A stretch of DNA of 64,000 bases from Periplaneta americana (GCF_040183065.1 NC_091125.1:123570621-123634620), one strand, 5' to 3'. Shown: positions 36,031 to 48,226, counted from the stretch's first letter. The notes: a model not told the origin generated them from the letters alone. Numbers and translations: made by a program.

Positions 36031-36440
36031 CTGTAGTCGCGACGCTGTTATTCCCGGCGTGACTCCTCCTCTTTGCTTGCGTCTTAGAAAGTGAAGGCTC
36101 TATAAAGTCTAGGTAGGTAGTATCGTTCGCCATTTTTGTTCTTTCGTTGTCGAGCTACCATACGAGGAATCTATTTGCCACACCGTTAAACATTATCATG
36201 TCGTAGCTCCTATAATAATAAATCAAACGCACTGTAATTCAGCAAATAATTGAGCGGCAAATAATGTCTTCGTGTGCTTTCTGCGAACGCCAACGAAAGA
36301 GCCAAAATGGCTGGCGATTATATTAAGTATTTATCGAGCCTTAAGGAATAAATAACGTCTTCATCAGCGAATCACAAGACGCACACGCTTAAATGTAGCC
36401 GACCTGCAACGCGATTGGCTGCCGGAAATTAGAGCGATGG
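36030..36440. repeat. Probable dispersed repeat with internal inverted pair
   Basis: TCGCCATTTTTGTTCTTTCG (36128) pairs with the reverse complement of CGAAAGAGCCAAAATGGC (36296). The segment is GC-richer than its surroundings and lies inside AT-rich DNA. I believe similar sequence is dispersed in cockroach genomes, but that is memory. Confidence 0.4.
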
Positions 36441-36936
36441 GACTATAAAACTTTGCACATGTGTTACCAATACCTAAAGTAATATTTCCCTCCAACCAAA
36501 TATTTTATTTGGGCTCTATATTATTTAAAAATTCTCGTATATTAGGTATGAAACACTTTCTTTTCAATTTTTTTCTAAGTTTTGTAATGTATGAAACTCA
36601 TAAATGCTAACAAATCAAAATTTTGTTGCAGAGAATTATAGATAATACCGATTTGAGCAAAATTTCATATTTTTATTCCTAATTTCATGTACATTTCTTC
36701 ATTTCTTGGTTGAACTCATGTGCCTTCCTCATTACTTACAGTAACACTTATAGTTGGTCCGTTGCGGAGTAGTCCACTCGAAATCCTGTTTCTTTTTTCT
36801 GCTTAGTTTTCCTCCTGACATCTGTTAATTTTCCCCATATATATATATATATATATATATAAAATAGTTGATATCAGGCTTATTGATCGGTAGTTTTTCG
36901 CATCATCTTTTGTACCTTTTTTGCTATAGTCTAGAG

Positions 36937-38107
36937 CAGGCATGTCAATGGATGCCCACAGGAGCAAGCGCGCTCTTTAGAGCCCAGGAGAGCCTGAGCG
37001 CTTTACAGCGGAAAGGAAAGAGACAGACGAAAGAGGTGGTATATGCCGCTTGGTCGAGCTATATTCAGGGATGGCCAGCACTGATTCAATAGATAAAGGG
37101 AAGAGAACTTATTAAAACTGTATCCATGTTAATTTTTAGATTTGCCTGAGAAGTATAAGTGCATTATAAGAATGTAAGTTTTAATTTTAATGCTCATTTT
37201 TCACGAGTTTGATTTTTTATTCAAAAGAAATATTTTCTCAACTTTTCGTATAGAAAAGTGAAATTTTCAGGTATAGGCCTATTTATTTAGTAGCCTTACA
37301 GAATGTTTTCGTAAATCTAATATACCGTATATACGTATTACTGAAAATAGTGTATTGAAAATTTTGAAAATATTCGCATGGAAATCGTTTGTAAGAAAAT
37401 GAATTAACAAAGCAACTACTGTTGCATCATAAGCAAAAGATATTTGTTCATGTGTTGTAAAAATGTCAGCTCTATAGCTTCAGCAGATTTCGAGAAAATA
37501 ATTTAATATTCCGATGACAGGAAGTTGCTCACAAATATCACCTTAAAAGCATAATGCGATAAGAGTTTTGTTATGTAATATTAGTTACACTTAAAACAGA
37601 TACAGTACCTAGGTAACTTTGCTATGTACTGTAATATTGTTTTGATTAGTTTATTGATTATTTTTGTAAGGCTAAAGATAATATCAATATAAATTCCAAC
37701 TTATTATTTCATACTCAATGTCTTTCTTTGGAATATCACTTTCTCTATGAATGATGTGTTTCATCCACATAATACAGTATACTAATATTATACTACTATG
37801 GAATTTAAGTGAATATTCCTTCTTAACTCTCTATTATGTTATTAAGATTTAAAACACATGTGCAATATTAAGAAATCTGTGTTAGTACTTTTGTTTTACA
37901 GACAATATAAATAATATTAAACAGAAAGAAGCCATATAAAAATAACGACATAAATTTTCACGTTCCGTTTGAAGTTTGTGCACCACTATTTTCTTAATCC
38001 AACAGGTTGCTTATTCATATACATAACCCTTCCTCTTTCCATACTTAGCGCTTGCTGCCCGCGCACGACGTCAAGGTCAGAAAAATGCGCTTGCTTTGAC
38101 ATCACTG
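36937..38107. mobile_element. hAT-type non-autonomous element, 1171 bp
   Basis: A perfect 8-bp target duplication, GTCTAGAG, is at 36929-36936 and 38108-38115 and fits the hAT preference nTCTAGAn. The ends CAGGCATGTCAATGG and (reversed) CAGTGATGTCAAAGC are hAT-like. Inside both ends are GCAAGCGC motifs. It has no transposase. Confidence 0.85.
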
Positions 38108-38115
38108 GTCTAGAG

Positions 38116-38892
38116 GTTGTTTAAATTCCAGAATAGCATGAATTATTTAAAGGGCACACAAATTTGTTAGCAGTGACCTGTCGTTATTTCACGAGTAATT
38201 ATGCATAGGCTTATTTGTTATTTTATAATGTTATCTGCAACCAATAATCGTACTGACAGTAGGCCTAAGTGTATATTGAATGTTTTTGTTATTCTCCAGG
38301 AGTTATATTGCATAATAAAGCCAATCCTGTTGATTTCATATTTCAATTTTCATCATATTTAAATGGTTAATTAAGAGATTATTGCAGAAAGTGCCTCATG
38401 AATCAGAGAACATGCAGTCGTGACTGATTGTAAGTGTGATTGCCTACAGCCGAAAGGTAAACATTACGAGTATTTTCCTCCATATTCTAGAACTGATGAA
38501 CAAATTCATTACCGAATCTACTCCACTTCTTTTTTCGTAATATACTTCGTGAGAGAAAGTTGACTCCTCAAAGCGTCTTCATGGTATCCAGAAGGCTGTA
38601 AAGTAAATAGTCCTATTGCCAGTTACCATTAATGTAGAACTGTAATCTTTTTCAAAGTATTATAAGTTTAAAATATAAGAATTTAATTTTTTGACTTAGC
38701 CTACTCCCTTCCACCGAACATCCTCATATTCATCTTCTTTTACTGTGGCTGTTCCTCGGCTTTGAAATTGCCTACCGAGTAATGTTAGGGACTGTCAGAC
38801 ATCAAACTAATTTAAGAATACGCTAACGAAATATTTGTCTAACAATTCTTGTTAACCATAATAGCTGTTTCAGGTTTCTCAATGTTTAATGG

Positions 38893-38949
<57 letters not shown>

Positions 38950-38985
38950 AGATAAATATCTAAATTATCTCATTATTATTATTTA

Positions 38986-39037
<52 letters not shown>

Positions 39038-39569
39038 TCTTACCAATGTTTATTATTGTCACACTAATATTACTTATCCAACTTTCATTATTTGCTTTCA
39101 TGTTGTTTTATGGTCTAGATATTAATGTAATAACTATGTAAGCAATTGTATTCAATTAGAATTAGAGTCTGGCTGGGCGGAAGAGAAGGCCTACTGGTGT
39201 TAGCTCTGCCCGATTAAATAAATAAATCATTATTACTTCACATTTTCGGCCTGTTTTGTTTCATTCCCTTTACGACTGTAATATGTATCTAATGTTACAT
39301 TCTACAGATTCCACTGGAAGTACAGAAATATTGCCTTCTACACTGCGCCTGCCGTACGCACTAAAATTCAAGGGCGTTTGTCGAGCGTTGCATGTATGCT
39401 ATTCACCCCAGTCTGTTATGAGCTACTGAAGGGTTTATTGATTCATGAGTAGTGTAGTGCAAGCTATTATGTTTTTACTAATTGTTTGAGAATAGTGTAT
39501 AGGCCTAGCACATTTTTTATTGCTTTACTTTACGACGCTTAATCAACTGATATGGTTGTCTAACGTCTG
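38116..39569. other. Microsatellites and a LINE tail
   Basis: (TA)n at 38894-38946 and (ATT)n at 38970-39034 precede a LINE 3' end at about 39036-39230 with GGAAGAGAAGGCCTACTGG, CTCTGCCCGATTAAATAAAT. This is the third AAGGCC-type tail in the window. Nothing else is recognised. Confidence 0.55.
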
Positions 39570-40170
39570 ACAAGCAAACATTATGATGGGGCAGATAAAA
39601 AAGTTAATTTTTTTCTTTCACCACGTTAATAATGTCAAAACAAGTGCTTACACAAATTTTAGCCACTCAACCGCAATTACGAGGGCCGTAAAAAAAATAA
39701 GTTCGCCAGTGGCCGTTAATAGAAAGAAAACACAATTTCATTGGAAAAATTTATTGGAACAGACACAGCAATTGTTTAGCTATTTTTCAACATATTCCCC
39801 ACCGGAATTGAGACATTTGTCATATCATGGGATCCACAGAGAGGTGCAGACGGCTGTCAAACGCTGGTTCCGATCCCAGGCGGCTGACACAATGATACAA
39901 AAATGGATCCCATGGTATGACAGATTTCTCAATTCCAATGGGGGATATGTTGACAAATACCACAACAATGGCTGTATCTGGTTCAATAAATATTTTCATG
40001 CAATTGTGATTTTTTTTCTGTAAACGGCCCCAGAGAAAATCACTTTCTGGACGGCCTCGTAATTGCGGTCGAGTGGCCAAAATTTGTATAAGTACTTGTT
40101 TTGACATTATTAACATGGTGGAAGAAAAAAAATAACTTTTTTTTTCTGCCCTCATGAGATGTTTGCTTGT
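39570..40170 (+). mobile_element. Mariner-derived foldback element, 601 bp
   Basis: Left and right arms pair almost throughout: CAAGCAAACAT at the ends, then TTAATAATGTCAAAACAAGT, ACCGCAATTACGAGG, ATTTTTGTATCATTGTGTC, and CCATGGGATCC near the centre (about 39830-39900). The plus strand at 39838-39957 reads REVQTAVKRWFRSQAAD, IQKWIPWYDRFLN and GGYVDK, a mariner DD34D transposase carboxyl end with PRYDKCLN altered. So an inverted duplication of a mariner 3' end built the element. A truncated sister is at 20333-20762. Confidence 0.8.
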
Positions 40171-40282
40171 AAGCTATAGGCTATAGTATAATACCGACAG
40201 AGATATCGGGAAATTTCGATATCTGTTACAGCAGTCCGTCAGAGTCATATCTAATAACACTACATCTAGATTATTATTATTA

Positions 40283-40333
<51 letters not shown>

Positions 40334-41274
40334 CTGAAACTGAAATCCGAACAAAAATTTATAACTATAACATTTAAGTAGTAAGTAAATCTCTGAAGTT
40401 CAGACTTTCTGATGCGTGCGCGTGGCTGAAGTATTTACAGTCACATCTACAGACAAAATGGCAACTTCCTAAAAAGGCTCATGAAAACATAGCAACAAAA
40501 GTATGTATTGTCCGACCATTGTGTGTGTACTAACACAGCGCGCCGCTGTTACGTCACCTGTGCAGTACGATCGTTCTCTTATTCTAGTCATAGACTAGGC
40601 CTAGGCACAGAGTAACAACGTAAGATCGTAGCGCCGCTGTTTACGTTCCACATACAAAATGGTCACCAAGCAGCTTTAATTCTGTCGCAAGTACAATATA
40701 TTCTCTCATACTTCGAGTTAATTTTACATTTAGTTTCAGTACAGCCTGTAATCTGATTACAACAGACCGACGAATAAATAGTTGTTACGTCGAATTCAAC
40801 TAGATTTAGCGAATTAAAGGTAAATATATTTTTTTGTAGGAATTTGGATGTTAAGTGAGGTTTATAAATGTTTTTAAATTATATATTTTGAATTACAAGT
40901 AAATGATTTGGGGAGGAATTTGGAAGTAGGTTTTCTTCGAATGGGGATTATAGGCCTATATTTTGTAAGCTGTGCCAAACACAAACTAGAGGGTCGGAAC
41001 GAACGGCAAGAGGAGGAAGAAACTGCATACATCTCACATTCAAGTAGGCAGTCAAGAGTTCTTTCGGTGACGTCTACGAAATTATAACGGGAGCCAACGT
41101 TCCACTTCATAAAGTAGTTCATAGAAAAATACACACACACAAAAATTCCTTCTACATCACCATTTCGCAGAGGTACCTGCAAGTTTTGTTATGCAGAAGT
41201 TTAATAAACTTTATCAAAATAAATAAGAATATAGTACTTAATTACTGTTCTTGTTCGTTTATACATGTCTTATA
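40171..41274. other. ATT microsatellite and unassigned sequence
   Basis: (TTA)n at 40270-40330. GC-richer segments around 40540-40670 have inverted bits (AACAGCGCGCCGCTG) but no clear element. A 102-codon minus ORF (40874-41182) has no known domain. Confidence 0.4.
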
Positions 41275-41948
41275 CAGGGTGAGTCTGGAGGAAAGGTACA
41301 TGGTTTGAGGGGCGATAATATTGGTGATTCTGAATAAAAAAAAGTAAGTTTTTATGAACATATGTCCTGTTCTAACGATTTTGGAGAAAACTAATGGAAA
41401 CCAATGAGGAACATGAAAAGTGCAGGTGATAGTAAATTATGTTCAGTTTAATTGTGTACTTTTCTTTACAGAACATGTTCAAAAAGTCCACCATCAACTT
41501 CAATGCACTTTGCAGTTCTTGTAGTCAGGTGCTGTGTTGCTGATCTGAGCTGATTCGGATTCGGACATTCTTTCACTTAAACAAAAACATGTAAAATGCG
41601 AGCGAGAAGTTTCCACTTTGCGCTTGTAGACTTCGCTCCTAAGGCAACTCCACGTACAGTAATCCAATGTAGTCATGTCGAGTGACCTCGGTGGCCAAGA
41701 AATGACTCCACCGCGACCGATCCAACGCCCAGGATACGTTTCATTGATCCTATTACAACCTAATGTCGTTTTGGTTGTGTCCGCATATGAGTACTGATGA
41801 AGGACATGAGATTGACGACCTTGATTTTCAAACAGCTGTATTTTACATTCTGTTAATAATAGGGCATATGTTCATAGATACTTTTTTGTTCAGAAACACC
41901 AATATTATCACCCCTTACAGCATGTACCTTCCCTCCTGACTCACTCTG
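41275..41948 (-). mobile_element. Deleted mariner-like element with ~95-bp TIRs
   Basis: The ends CAGGGTGAGTCTGGAGGAAA and (reversed) CAGAGTGAGTCAGGAGGGAA continue with GGTACATG, GATAATATTGGTG and TATGAACATATG for about 95 bp; TA is on both sides. The minus strand holds pieces of a Tc1/mariner-type transposase end: RWIGRGG and SWPPRSLDMT near 41700, and RTAKCIEVDGGLFEHVL near 41500. The front half of the transposase is deleted. Confidence 0.8.
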
Positions 41949-42229
41949 TATAGACTATTGTTAATTTCACTGAATCTGGCATACGATCAATAAGATGTTT
42001 AGGCAGTGTCCATATTTTCAGTAGGTCCGACTGTACCTCCATGTAGATTGCGCGCGTTTCTTATATTGAAGTCCTTCCTGTCCCTAGCTACGTGTACAGG
42101 ACAGAAGGTCGGAACTTCCGAGCTCACTGATAAGTAATATGTAACAAAAATTATGAACTTGAGTAATGAACGATATATAGACTGTTGCACTCGTATGAAA
42201 TTAAGAAGTCAATTATTTTTTCTATCACT

Positions 42230-42923
42230 TACTTACTTACTGGCTTTGAAGGAACCCGGAGGTTCATTGCCGCCCTCACATAAGCCCGCCATTGGTCCCT
42301 ATCCTGAGCAAGATTAATCCATTCTCTATCATCATATCCCACCTCCCTCAAATCCATTTTAATATTATCTTGCCATCTACGTCTCGGCCTCCCTAAAGGT
42401 CTTTTCCTCTCCGGCCTCCCAACTAACACTCTAAATGCATTTATGGATTCGTACTACATGCCCTGCCCATCTCAAACGTCTGGATTTAATGTTCCTAATT
42501 ATGTCAGGTAAAGAATACAATGCGTGCAGTTCTGTGTTGTGTAACTTTCTTCATTCTCCTGTAACTTTATCCCTCTTAGCCCCAAATATTTTTCTAAGCA
42601 CCTTATTTTCAAACACCCTTAACCTATGTTCTTCTCTCAAAGTGCGAGTCCAAGTTTCACAACCATAAAGAACAACGAGTGATATAATTGTTTTATAAAT
42701 TCTAACTTTCAGATTTGTTGACAGCAGACTGGGTGATAAAAGCTTCTCAACCGAATAATAACAGGCATTTCCCATATTTATTCTGTGTTTAATTTCCTCC
42801 CGAGTATCATTTATATTTGTGACTGTTGCTCCCAGGTATTTGAATTTTTCCAACTCTTCAAAGGATAAATGTCCAACTTTTATATTTCCATTTCGTACAA
42901 TATTCTTGTCACGAGATATAATC
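42230..42923 (-). mobile_element. 5'-truncated LINE with 15-bp target duplication
   Basis: A perfect target duplication, ATTTTTTCTATCACT, is at 42215-42229 and 42924-42938. The minus strand carries the ORF2 C-terminal region: SRDKNIVRNGNIKVGHLSFE, YLGATVTN, RINMGNACYYSVEKLLS, YGCETWTRTLREEHRLRVFE, NKVLRKIFGAKRD, then a break near 42450 and VGRPERKRPLGRPRRRW to MNLRVP. The 3' tail is (AAGT)n at 42230-42241. A small deletion removes the conserved stretch between the two ORFs. It is the longest clean member of the LINE family also seen at 8029 and 13128. Confidence 0.92.
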
Positions 42924-43079
42924 ATTTTTTCTATCACTATTGTTACAATAATACATTATATATCTAGGGCCTATAAGTAGCTGTATTTATAATCTCTTTA
43001 ACTGATAAATCATTTCGCAACTGTCTGTAGTTTTATTATTGTAATGTTGGTTGCTATTGTACTGATCATTGGCCTACTG

Positions 43080-43225
43080 CGTAATGGGGTCCAATCCGAA
43101 AATGAGTTATATTCAGTCGAGGAAAACTACGGAAAACCTCGACTACATTGGTCGGCACCGGGGCTCGAACCAAATACCTCCCGAATGCGAGGCCAGTATG
43201 TTACCACTGAAGCATGTCGCTCGGT

Positions 43226-43226
<1 letters not shown>
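43080..43226 (-). mobile_element. SINE fragment, tRNA head plus central domain
   Basis: On the minus strand: CTTCAGTGGTAACATACTGG (A-box), TTTGGTTCGAGCCCCGGTGC (B-box), then GAGGTTTTCCGTAGTTTTCC. The last part parallels GAGGTTTTTTCCGGGGTTTT of the SINE at 29129. It abuts a (TA)n run. Confidence 0.65.

Positions 43227-43280
<54 letters not shown>
43227..43280. repeat. (TA)n microsatellite
   Basis: About 26 TA units next to the SINE fragment. ORFs across it read YIYIYI and are artefacts. Confidence 0.97.
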
Positions 43281-43283
<3 letters not shown>

Positions 43284-44790
43284 GTCACTTATTAAAATAC
43301 ACAGAGATTTCTGTCGCCTTAACATATCACTTTTTTTTTTCCAAAACGGCGACCATCGCCTTAACATTGGCCCCCCCGCCCGAGGGGCACACGCCCCCCG
43401 CAAGCGCATCCACTGCTCGATCATGCCACACGTATGTTTTTATTTTTAACAAAAGTCAAAGGCCCTCCAGGTATCATGCCTCTTCAAATTACACCAATTA
43501 CTACAGGCCCACCTTTATTTATTTCTCTGTTTCTTTTTTATTATTATTGTTATTATTTTAAGAAAGCCGAGCTTCATTTCGCAAAAATCGTGACTTTGTT
43601 CTGTGATGGTTACCAGCCGTTCCATGTTCTTTTGGTTGTTTATTATGTTTCAGTACTATACTACCATTCAGGTGTCCAGTAGCACTGGAATTCCTTCTAA
43701 TCGAATTCAACGGTCGCAAGCACAGTAAAAAAGAAACAAGGCGCCATTGCAGGGGTAAAAACCAATCTAGTTTAACAAGATGTTATGTTATATTGTTATA
43801 TTTTATATTGCAGTATGTCAGTTGGATTTATGAAAGAAATCGACAGTTAAGGTAATTTGAAAATAGAACACGATCGTGCGTTCTTCAGGGTAGTCTTCAA
43901 CCTACTAACCCAAACCCGCTAGAAGAGGCTTGCATTAAGAAAAAAAAAAAAAAAAAAAAAAAAGGAGTTCAGTTCATAAAATGTCAAATCGTGTAAAAAG
44001 TGTGGAAATTTCTTGTAATTGTCGCTTGGAATAAAAATTATACACTGACGAAATATTTTTATGGCCTCTGGGTTCTCAAAAAACCTTGCACTAATAGCCT
44101 AAGTATCTGGTTTTCATTTAGAGATCTGGCACACATATTCCAAACTAAGATAAGATTAGCCCATAACCCCCAACTAAAGAACAAAGGCTATCAAATTAAC
44201 AAGTCATAAATAGCCTAACTATAGGCTAGGCGTGATACGAAGCTAAGATCCAATAACATCTACGCAACTTAAAACTTTAATCTTGTGCTCACTGGGTCTT
44301 GCGCACAAACGTCTCTTTATGAGGTACATAGAGGAAAAAATGTTATATTTCGTGTGCATGGAACAGAAAGCAGTGACATCATGCGAATTTGCAGTAGTAT
44401 TGCTATCAGACTATGCAACAGGATTCAGTGACATCATATACTGAACAAACAAATAAAAGTATAGGACAAGTCCATTTCTTTCTATTGCCAGTGAATAATT
44501 GTTTTTATTAAGTTTAGGTCTACATTTTCAAGTACGGGGACTATTCAGAGACTATGAAAATTGTATGTCAGTGACTTCCAATCTTTGTGTGTTCACGGAT
44601 ATGTTATACGTGATGAATTAAAAGGTCATGCCAATATGTTACGAACTATAGGACTCATTTACACACAAAAAAGAAACATTGTTCCTATTAGGTACTGTTT
44701 TAAACTTACGTTCTTTTTGTTGCTGTTTACAAAATGTAGAAATATCTGTTTATGTATGAGTACTTAATGAAATCAATTAATCATAGCAAT
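43281..44790. other. No gene recognised; C-rich patch and poly-A
   Basis: A C-rich patch (CCCCCCCGCCCGAGGGGC) is at 43371-43388 and a 22-bp poly-A near 43940-43963. ORFs of up to 115 codons have no known domain. Confidence 0.45.
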
Positions 44791-45250
44791 AGTATTACCC
44801 TTGTTATCCTTGTGTTCCCTTCATTTTCCTAGTCTTTCTCCTTAATCTCCTTGTCTTCCCCTTGTTCTCTTGGTCTTACTCCTTGTTCTCCTGGCCTTCC
44901 CCTCGTTATCCTGGCCTTCCCCTCGTTATCCTGGCCTTCCCCTTGTTCTCCTGGCCTTCCCCTTGTTCCCCTGGTCTTCCCCTTTTCTTCTTGTATTCCT
45001 TTTGTTATCCTCGTATTCCCCCTGTTCTCCTTATATCCTGTTTCTTTTCCTTGCATTTTTCTTTTCTATATCCATTTTCCTTTTTCCCTTCCATTCTCCT
45101 TGCTCTCCCTTTATTCCTCATGTAGTTCCCTTGTTCTTCTTGTATTTTCCTTGATCTCCTAGTATTCCCCTTTGTTCTCCTTGTCTTAAAATTCTTCCCT
45201 TTGTATCTTCTGTATCTTCCTTCTAATCCACTTATTCGCCTTTGACTTCT
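44790..45250. repeat. 20-bp pyrimidine-rich array, diverged
   Basis: Units such as CCTCGTTATCCTGGCCTTCC and CCTTGTTCTCCTGGCCTTCC repeat every 20 bp at 44870-44990, then decay towards the 40-bp array on the right. The halves of the 40-bp unit look like this 20-mer, so it appears to be the ancestral form. Confidence 0.85.
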
Positions 45251-46858
45251 TGTATTACTTTCTTTTCTCCTTATCTTCCCCTTGTTCTCCTTGTATTCTC
45301 ATCCTCTCCGTTACACCCGCTTTGTTCTCTTTGTATTCCCATTCTTTCCATTGTATCCGCCTTATTCTCCTTCCATGCACCCTCTTTCCATTGTATCCGC
45401 CTTGTTCTCCTTTTATTTCCCTCCTCTCCGTTGCATCCGCTTTGTTCTCCTTGTATTCTCCCTCTTTCCATTGTATCCGCCTTGTTCACCTTGCATTCTC
45501 CTTCTTTCCATTGTATCCGCCTTGTTCTCCTTCCATTCTCCCTCTTTCCATTGTATCCGCCTTGTTCTCCTTGCTGTCTCCTTCTTTCCATTGTATCCGC
45601 CTTGTTTTCCTTCCATTCCCCCTCTTTCCATTGTATCCGCCTTGTTTTCCTTCCATTCTCCCTCTTTCCATTGTATCCGCCTTGTTCTCCTTGCTGTCTC
45701 CTTCTTTCCATTGTATCCGCCTTGTTTTCCTTCCATTCCCCCTCTTTCCATTGTATCCGCCTTGTTCTCCTTGCAGTCTCCTTCTTTCCATTGTATCCGC
45801 CTTGTTCTCCTTGCTGTCTCCTTCTTTCCATTGTATCCGCCTTGTTTTCCTTCCATTCCCCCTCTTTCCATTGTATCCGCCTTGTTCTCCTTGCAGTCTC
45901 CTTCTTTCCATTGTATCCGCCTTGTTTTCCTTCCATTCCCCCTCTTTCCATTGTATCCGCCTTGTTCTCCTTGCAGTCTCCTTCTTTCCATTGTATCCGC
46001 CTTGTTCTCCTTGCAGTCTCCTTCTTTCCATTGTATCCGCCTTGTTTTCCTTCCATTCCCCCTCTTTCCATTGTATCCGCCTTGTTCTCCTTGCAGTCTC
46101 CTTCTTTCCATTGTATCCGCCTTGTTTTCCTTCCATTCCCTCTTTCCATTGTATCCGCCTTGTTTTCCTTCCATTCTCCCTCTTTCCATTGTATCCGCCT
46201 TGTTTTCCTTCCATTCCCCCTCTTTCCATTGTATCCGCCTTGTTCTCCTTGCAGTCTCCTTCTTTCCATTGTATCCGCCTTGTTCTCCTTGTTGTCTCCT
46301 TCTTTCCATTGTATCCGCCTTGTTTTCCTTCCATTCCCCCTCTTTCCATTGTATCCGCCTTGTTCTCCTTGCAGTCTCCTTCTTTCCATTGTATCCGCCT
46401 TGTTTTCCTTCCATTCCCCCTCTTTCCATTGTATCCGCCTTGTTCTCCTTGCAGTCTCCTTCTTTCCATTGTATCCGCCTTGTTCTCCTTGCAGTCTCCT
46501 TCTTTCCATTGTATCCGCCTTGTTTTCCTTCCATTCCCCCTCTTTCCATTGTATCCGCCTTGTTCTCCTTGCAGTCTCCTTCTTTCCATTGTATCCGCCT
46601 TGTTTTCCTTCCATTCCCTCTTTCCATTGTATCCGCCTTGTTTTCCTTCCATTCTCCCTCTTTCCATTGTATCCGCCTTGTTTTCCTTCCATTCCCCCTC
46701 TTTCCATTGTATCCGCCTTGTTCTCCTTGCAGTCTCCTTCTTTCCATTGTATCCGCCTTGTTCTCCTTGTTGTCTCCTTCTTTCCATTGTATCCGCCTTG
46801 TTTTCCTTCCATTCCCCCTCTTTCCATTGTATCCGCCTTGTTCTCTTGTATTCCCGTT
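45250..46858. repeat. 40-bp pyrimidine-rich satellite, open in all six frames
   Basis: About 40 units of 40 bp, ending CTTTCCATTGTATCCG. Two main forms alternate: one with TTCTCCTTGCAGTCTCCTT and one with TTTTCCTTCCATTCCCCCT. A 12-unit block is repeated: the rare short form (two bases missing) occurs at about 46131 and 46609, 478 bp apart. Three units equal 40 codons, and neither strand has a stop in any frame, so plus-strand ORFs of 602, 557 and 526 codons and minus-strand ORFs of 590, 460 and 444 codons overlap. This is a composition effect, not coding. The plus strand is about 80% pyrimidine. Confidence 0.95.
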
Positions 46859-46959
46859 GTAGCGGCAATAAGAAGTTGCATTTTTATGTTACGGTCTATT
46901 CTCAATTTCTCCCCTTTACCTAGTGAGGAGAAAGACGTAGTTCTGTACCAAAAACCAGA

Positions 46960-47065
46960 CCAGATAATCGGCCTACGCGGGATTCTAACCCACGATCTAA
47001 TGGAGACTTGGATCATTAGGCAAAACCGCAACCGCTCGCACACAACTTAGGCTCCGGTGCCTTCA
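46960..47065 (-). mobile_element. tRNA-like SINE head or tRNA pseudogene
   Basis: On the minus strand: TGTGTGCGAGCGGTTGCGG (A-box, class II-like), then GTGGGTTAGAATCCCGCGTA (B-box). Acceptor ends GCCT/AGGC can pair loosely. The B-box deviates from GGTTCGAATCC, so a working tRNA gene is unlikely. Confidence 0.4.
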
Positions 47066-47355
47066 TCCTCCACTGCTGAGCTCATTTTCATTCATAATTT
47101 TCTGTCCAAGAGCAGATATTTCACTGCAAATCCAGCATTCTCCAATCTTCCCTCTTTTCTGCCTTCCTGTTTACCTCTGCATAAGATCTATGTATCTTAA
47201 TGTCGTCTATCATCTGATATCTTCTTCAGCCCCCAAATTTCTCCCGTTCACTCAGGAAATTTTTTTATGTACAGAAAATGGAGACACACAAAAGCTGACA
47301 ACTCACAATGAATTTAAAAAGGAAATCAGAGTCTCTTCTCCGAATTGGTCTAGAG

Positions 47356-48218
47356 CAGGCATGCGCAAGGTTTGCGCTCTCCGAGCCGGCTCACAGCTCA
47401 TGAGCGGAATGCAGATATTAGCTGCGCTCTGTATAAGGGTGGATGGAAGAAGGGGCGATCTCGTACAAAATATACACAAAAGGAAGTACTATTATGAGTG
47501 TTTATGAAGTGAATTCCCGTTCAGTGTTTGGAAAACTATCTTGGACTAACATTAAATAATAAATAAATATTTATTTTACAGAAATAACAGAAATTCTATA
47601 GCTACTTATAGCTATGTACAATATCATTTTGTTATATTTTTATTTATTAGTACATCAGAACGGGGTTTTATGCTGTTGGCAGCTGAAGGAACAGTAGCCT
47701 AATGATCGTAATGAAACACCAGTTACAGATGTTCGATGTCTGCCTTTATTAAAGTTGATTATTAGAAAACAATTGCTCACAAATATAAATGTTGAGCCAA
47801 ACATAGCAATCATTTTCACAGCCAGCCTATGTAGTCGTGGATATTATTGCTAATGTTTAGTCTTGTAAAACTTAACCAGACTAGTAGTATTATTCAAACA
47901 ATCTTTAGCCCTTAGGTCACATTGAAGATCAATAAGTTCGAGCTGTAAATCGTTAAATGTTAAATGTTATGTTCCGTCTTTCAGATTCCTCTATACTGTA
48001 CTATAGCAGTAGGTAAGCAACGTGAAACAGTTACTGAGAATAGGCCTCCACATTGCACTCCACTAATAGATAACTGAGTGGTCGTTTCCCTCTCCTCTAC
48101 CTATAGCAAGTCTATGTCATTCTGACGTATCTTTCTCTTCGTTTCGGCGAGCGGTAAACACGGCTCTCCCGCTCCGAAGGAGCGGGCGCGCTCGTTGAGC
48201 GCTGTTTGTGCAGGTATG
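47356..48218. mobile_element. hAT-type non-autonomous element, 863 bp
   Basis: The flanks GTCTAGAG (47348-47355) and GTCTAGAA (48219-48226) are an 8-bp duplication with one change. The ends CAGGCATGCGCAAGGTTTGC and (reversed) CATACCTGCACAAACAGCGC are related, and GCGCTC-rich sub-ends face each other. No transposase. The target is almost the same as that at 36929. Confidence 0.7.
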
Positions 48219-48226
48219 GTCTAGAA

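Noticed and set aside
43034..43226. tRNA gene on the minus strand
   Set aside because: A- and B-boxes are present, but the acceptor stem does not close and the sequence continues into a SINE central domain.
43360..43400. G-quadruplex on the minus strand
   Set aside because: G runs are present but spacing gives at most a weak match; no support beyond composition.
45242..47050. ORFs of 444-602 codons on both strands
   Set aside because: All lie in the 40-bp satellite, in six overlapping frames, with the same repeated residues; a stop-free unit explains them.
46960..47065. Functional class II tRNA gene
   Set aside because: B-box deviates and the acceptor stem pairs poorly; more likely a SINE head or pseudogene.
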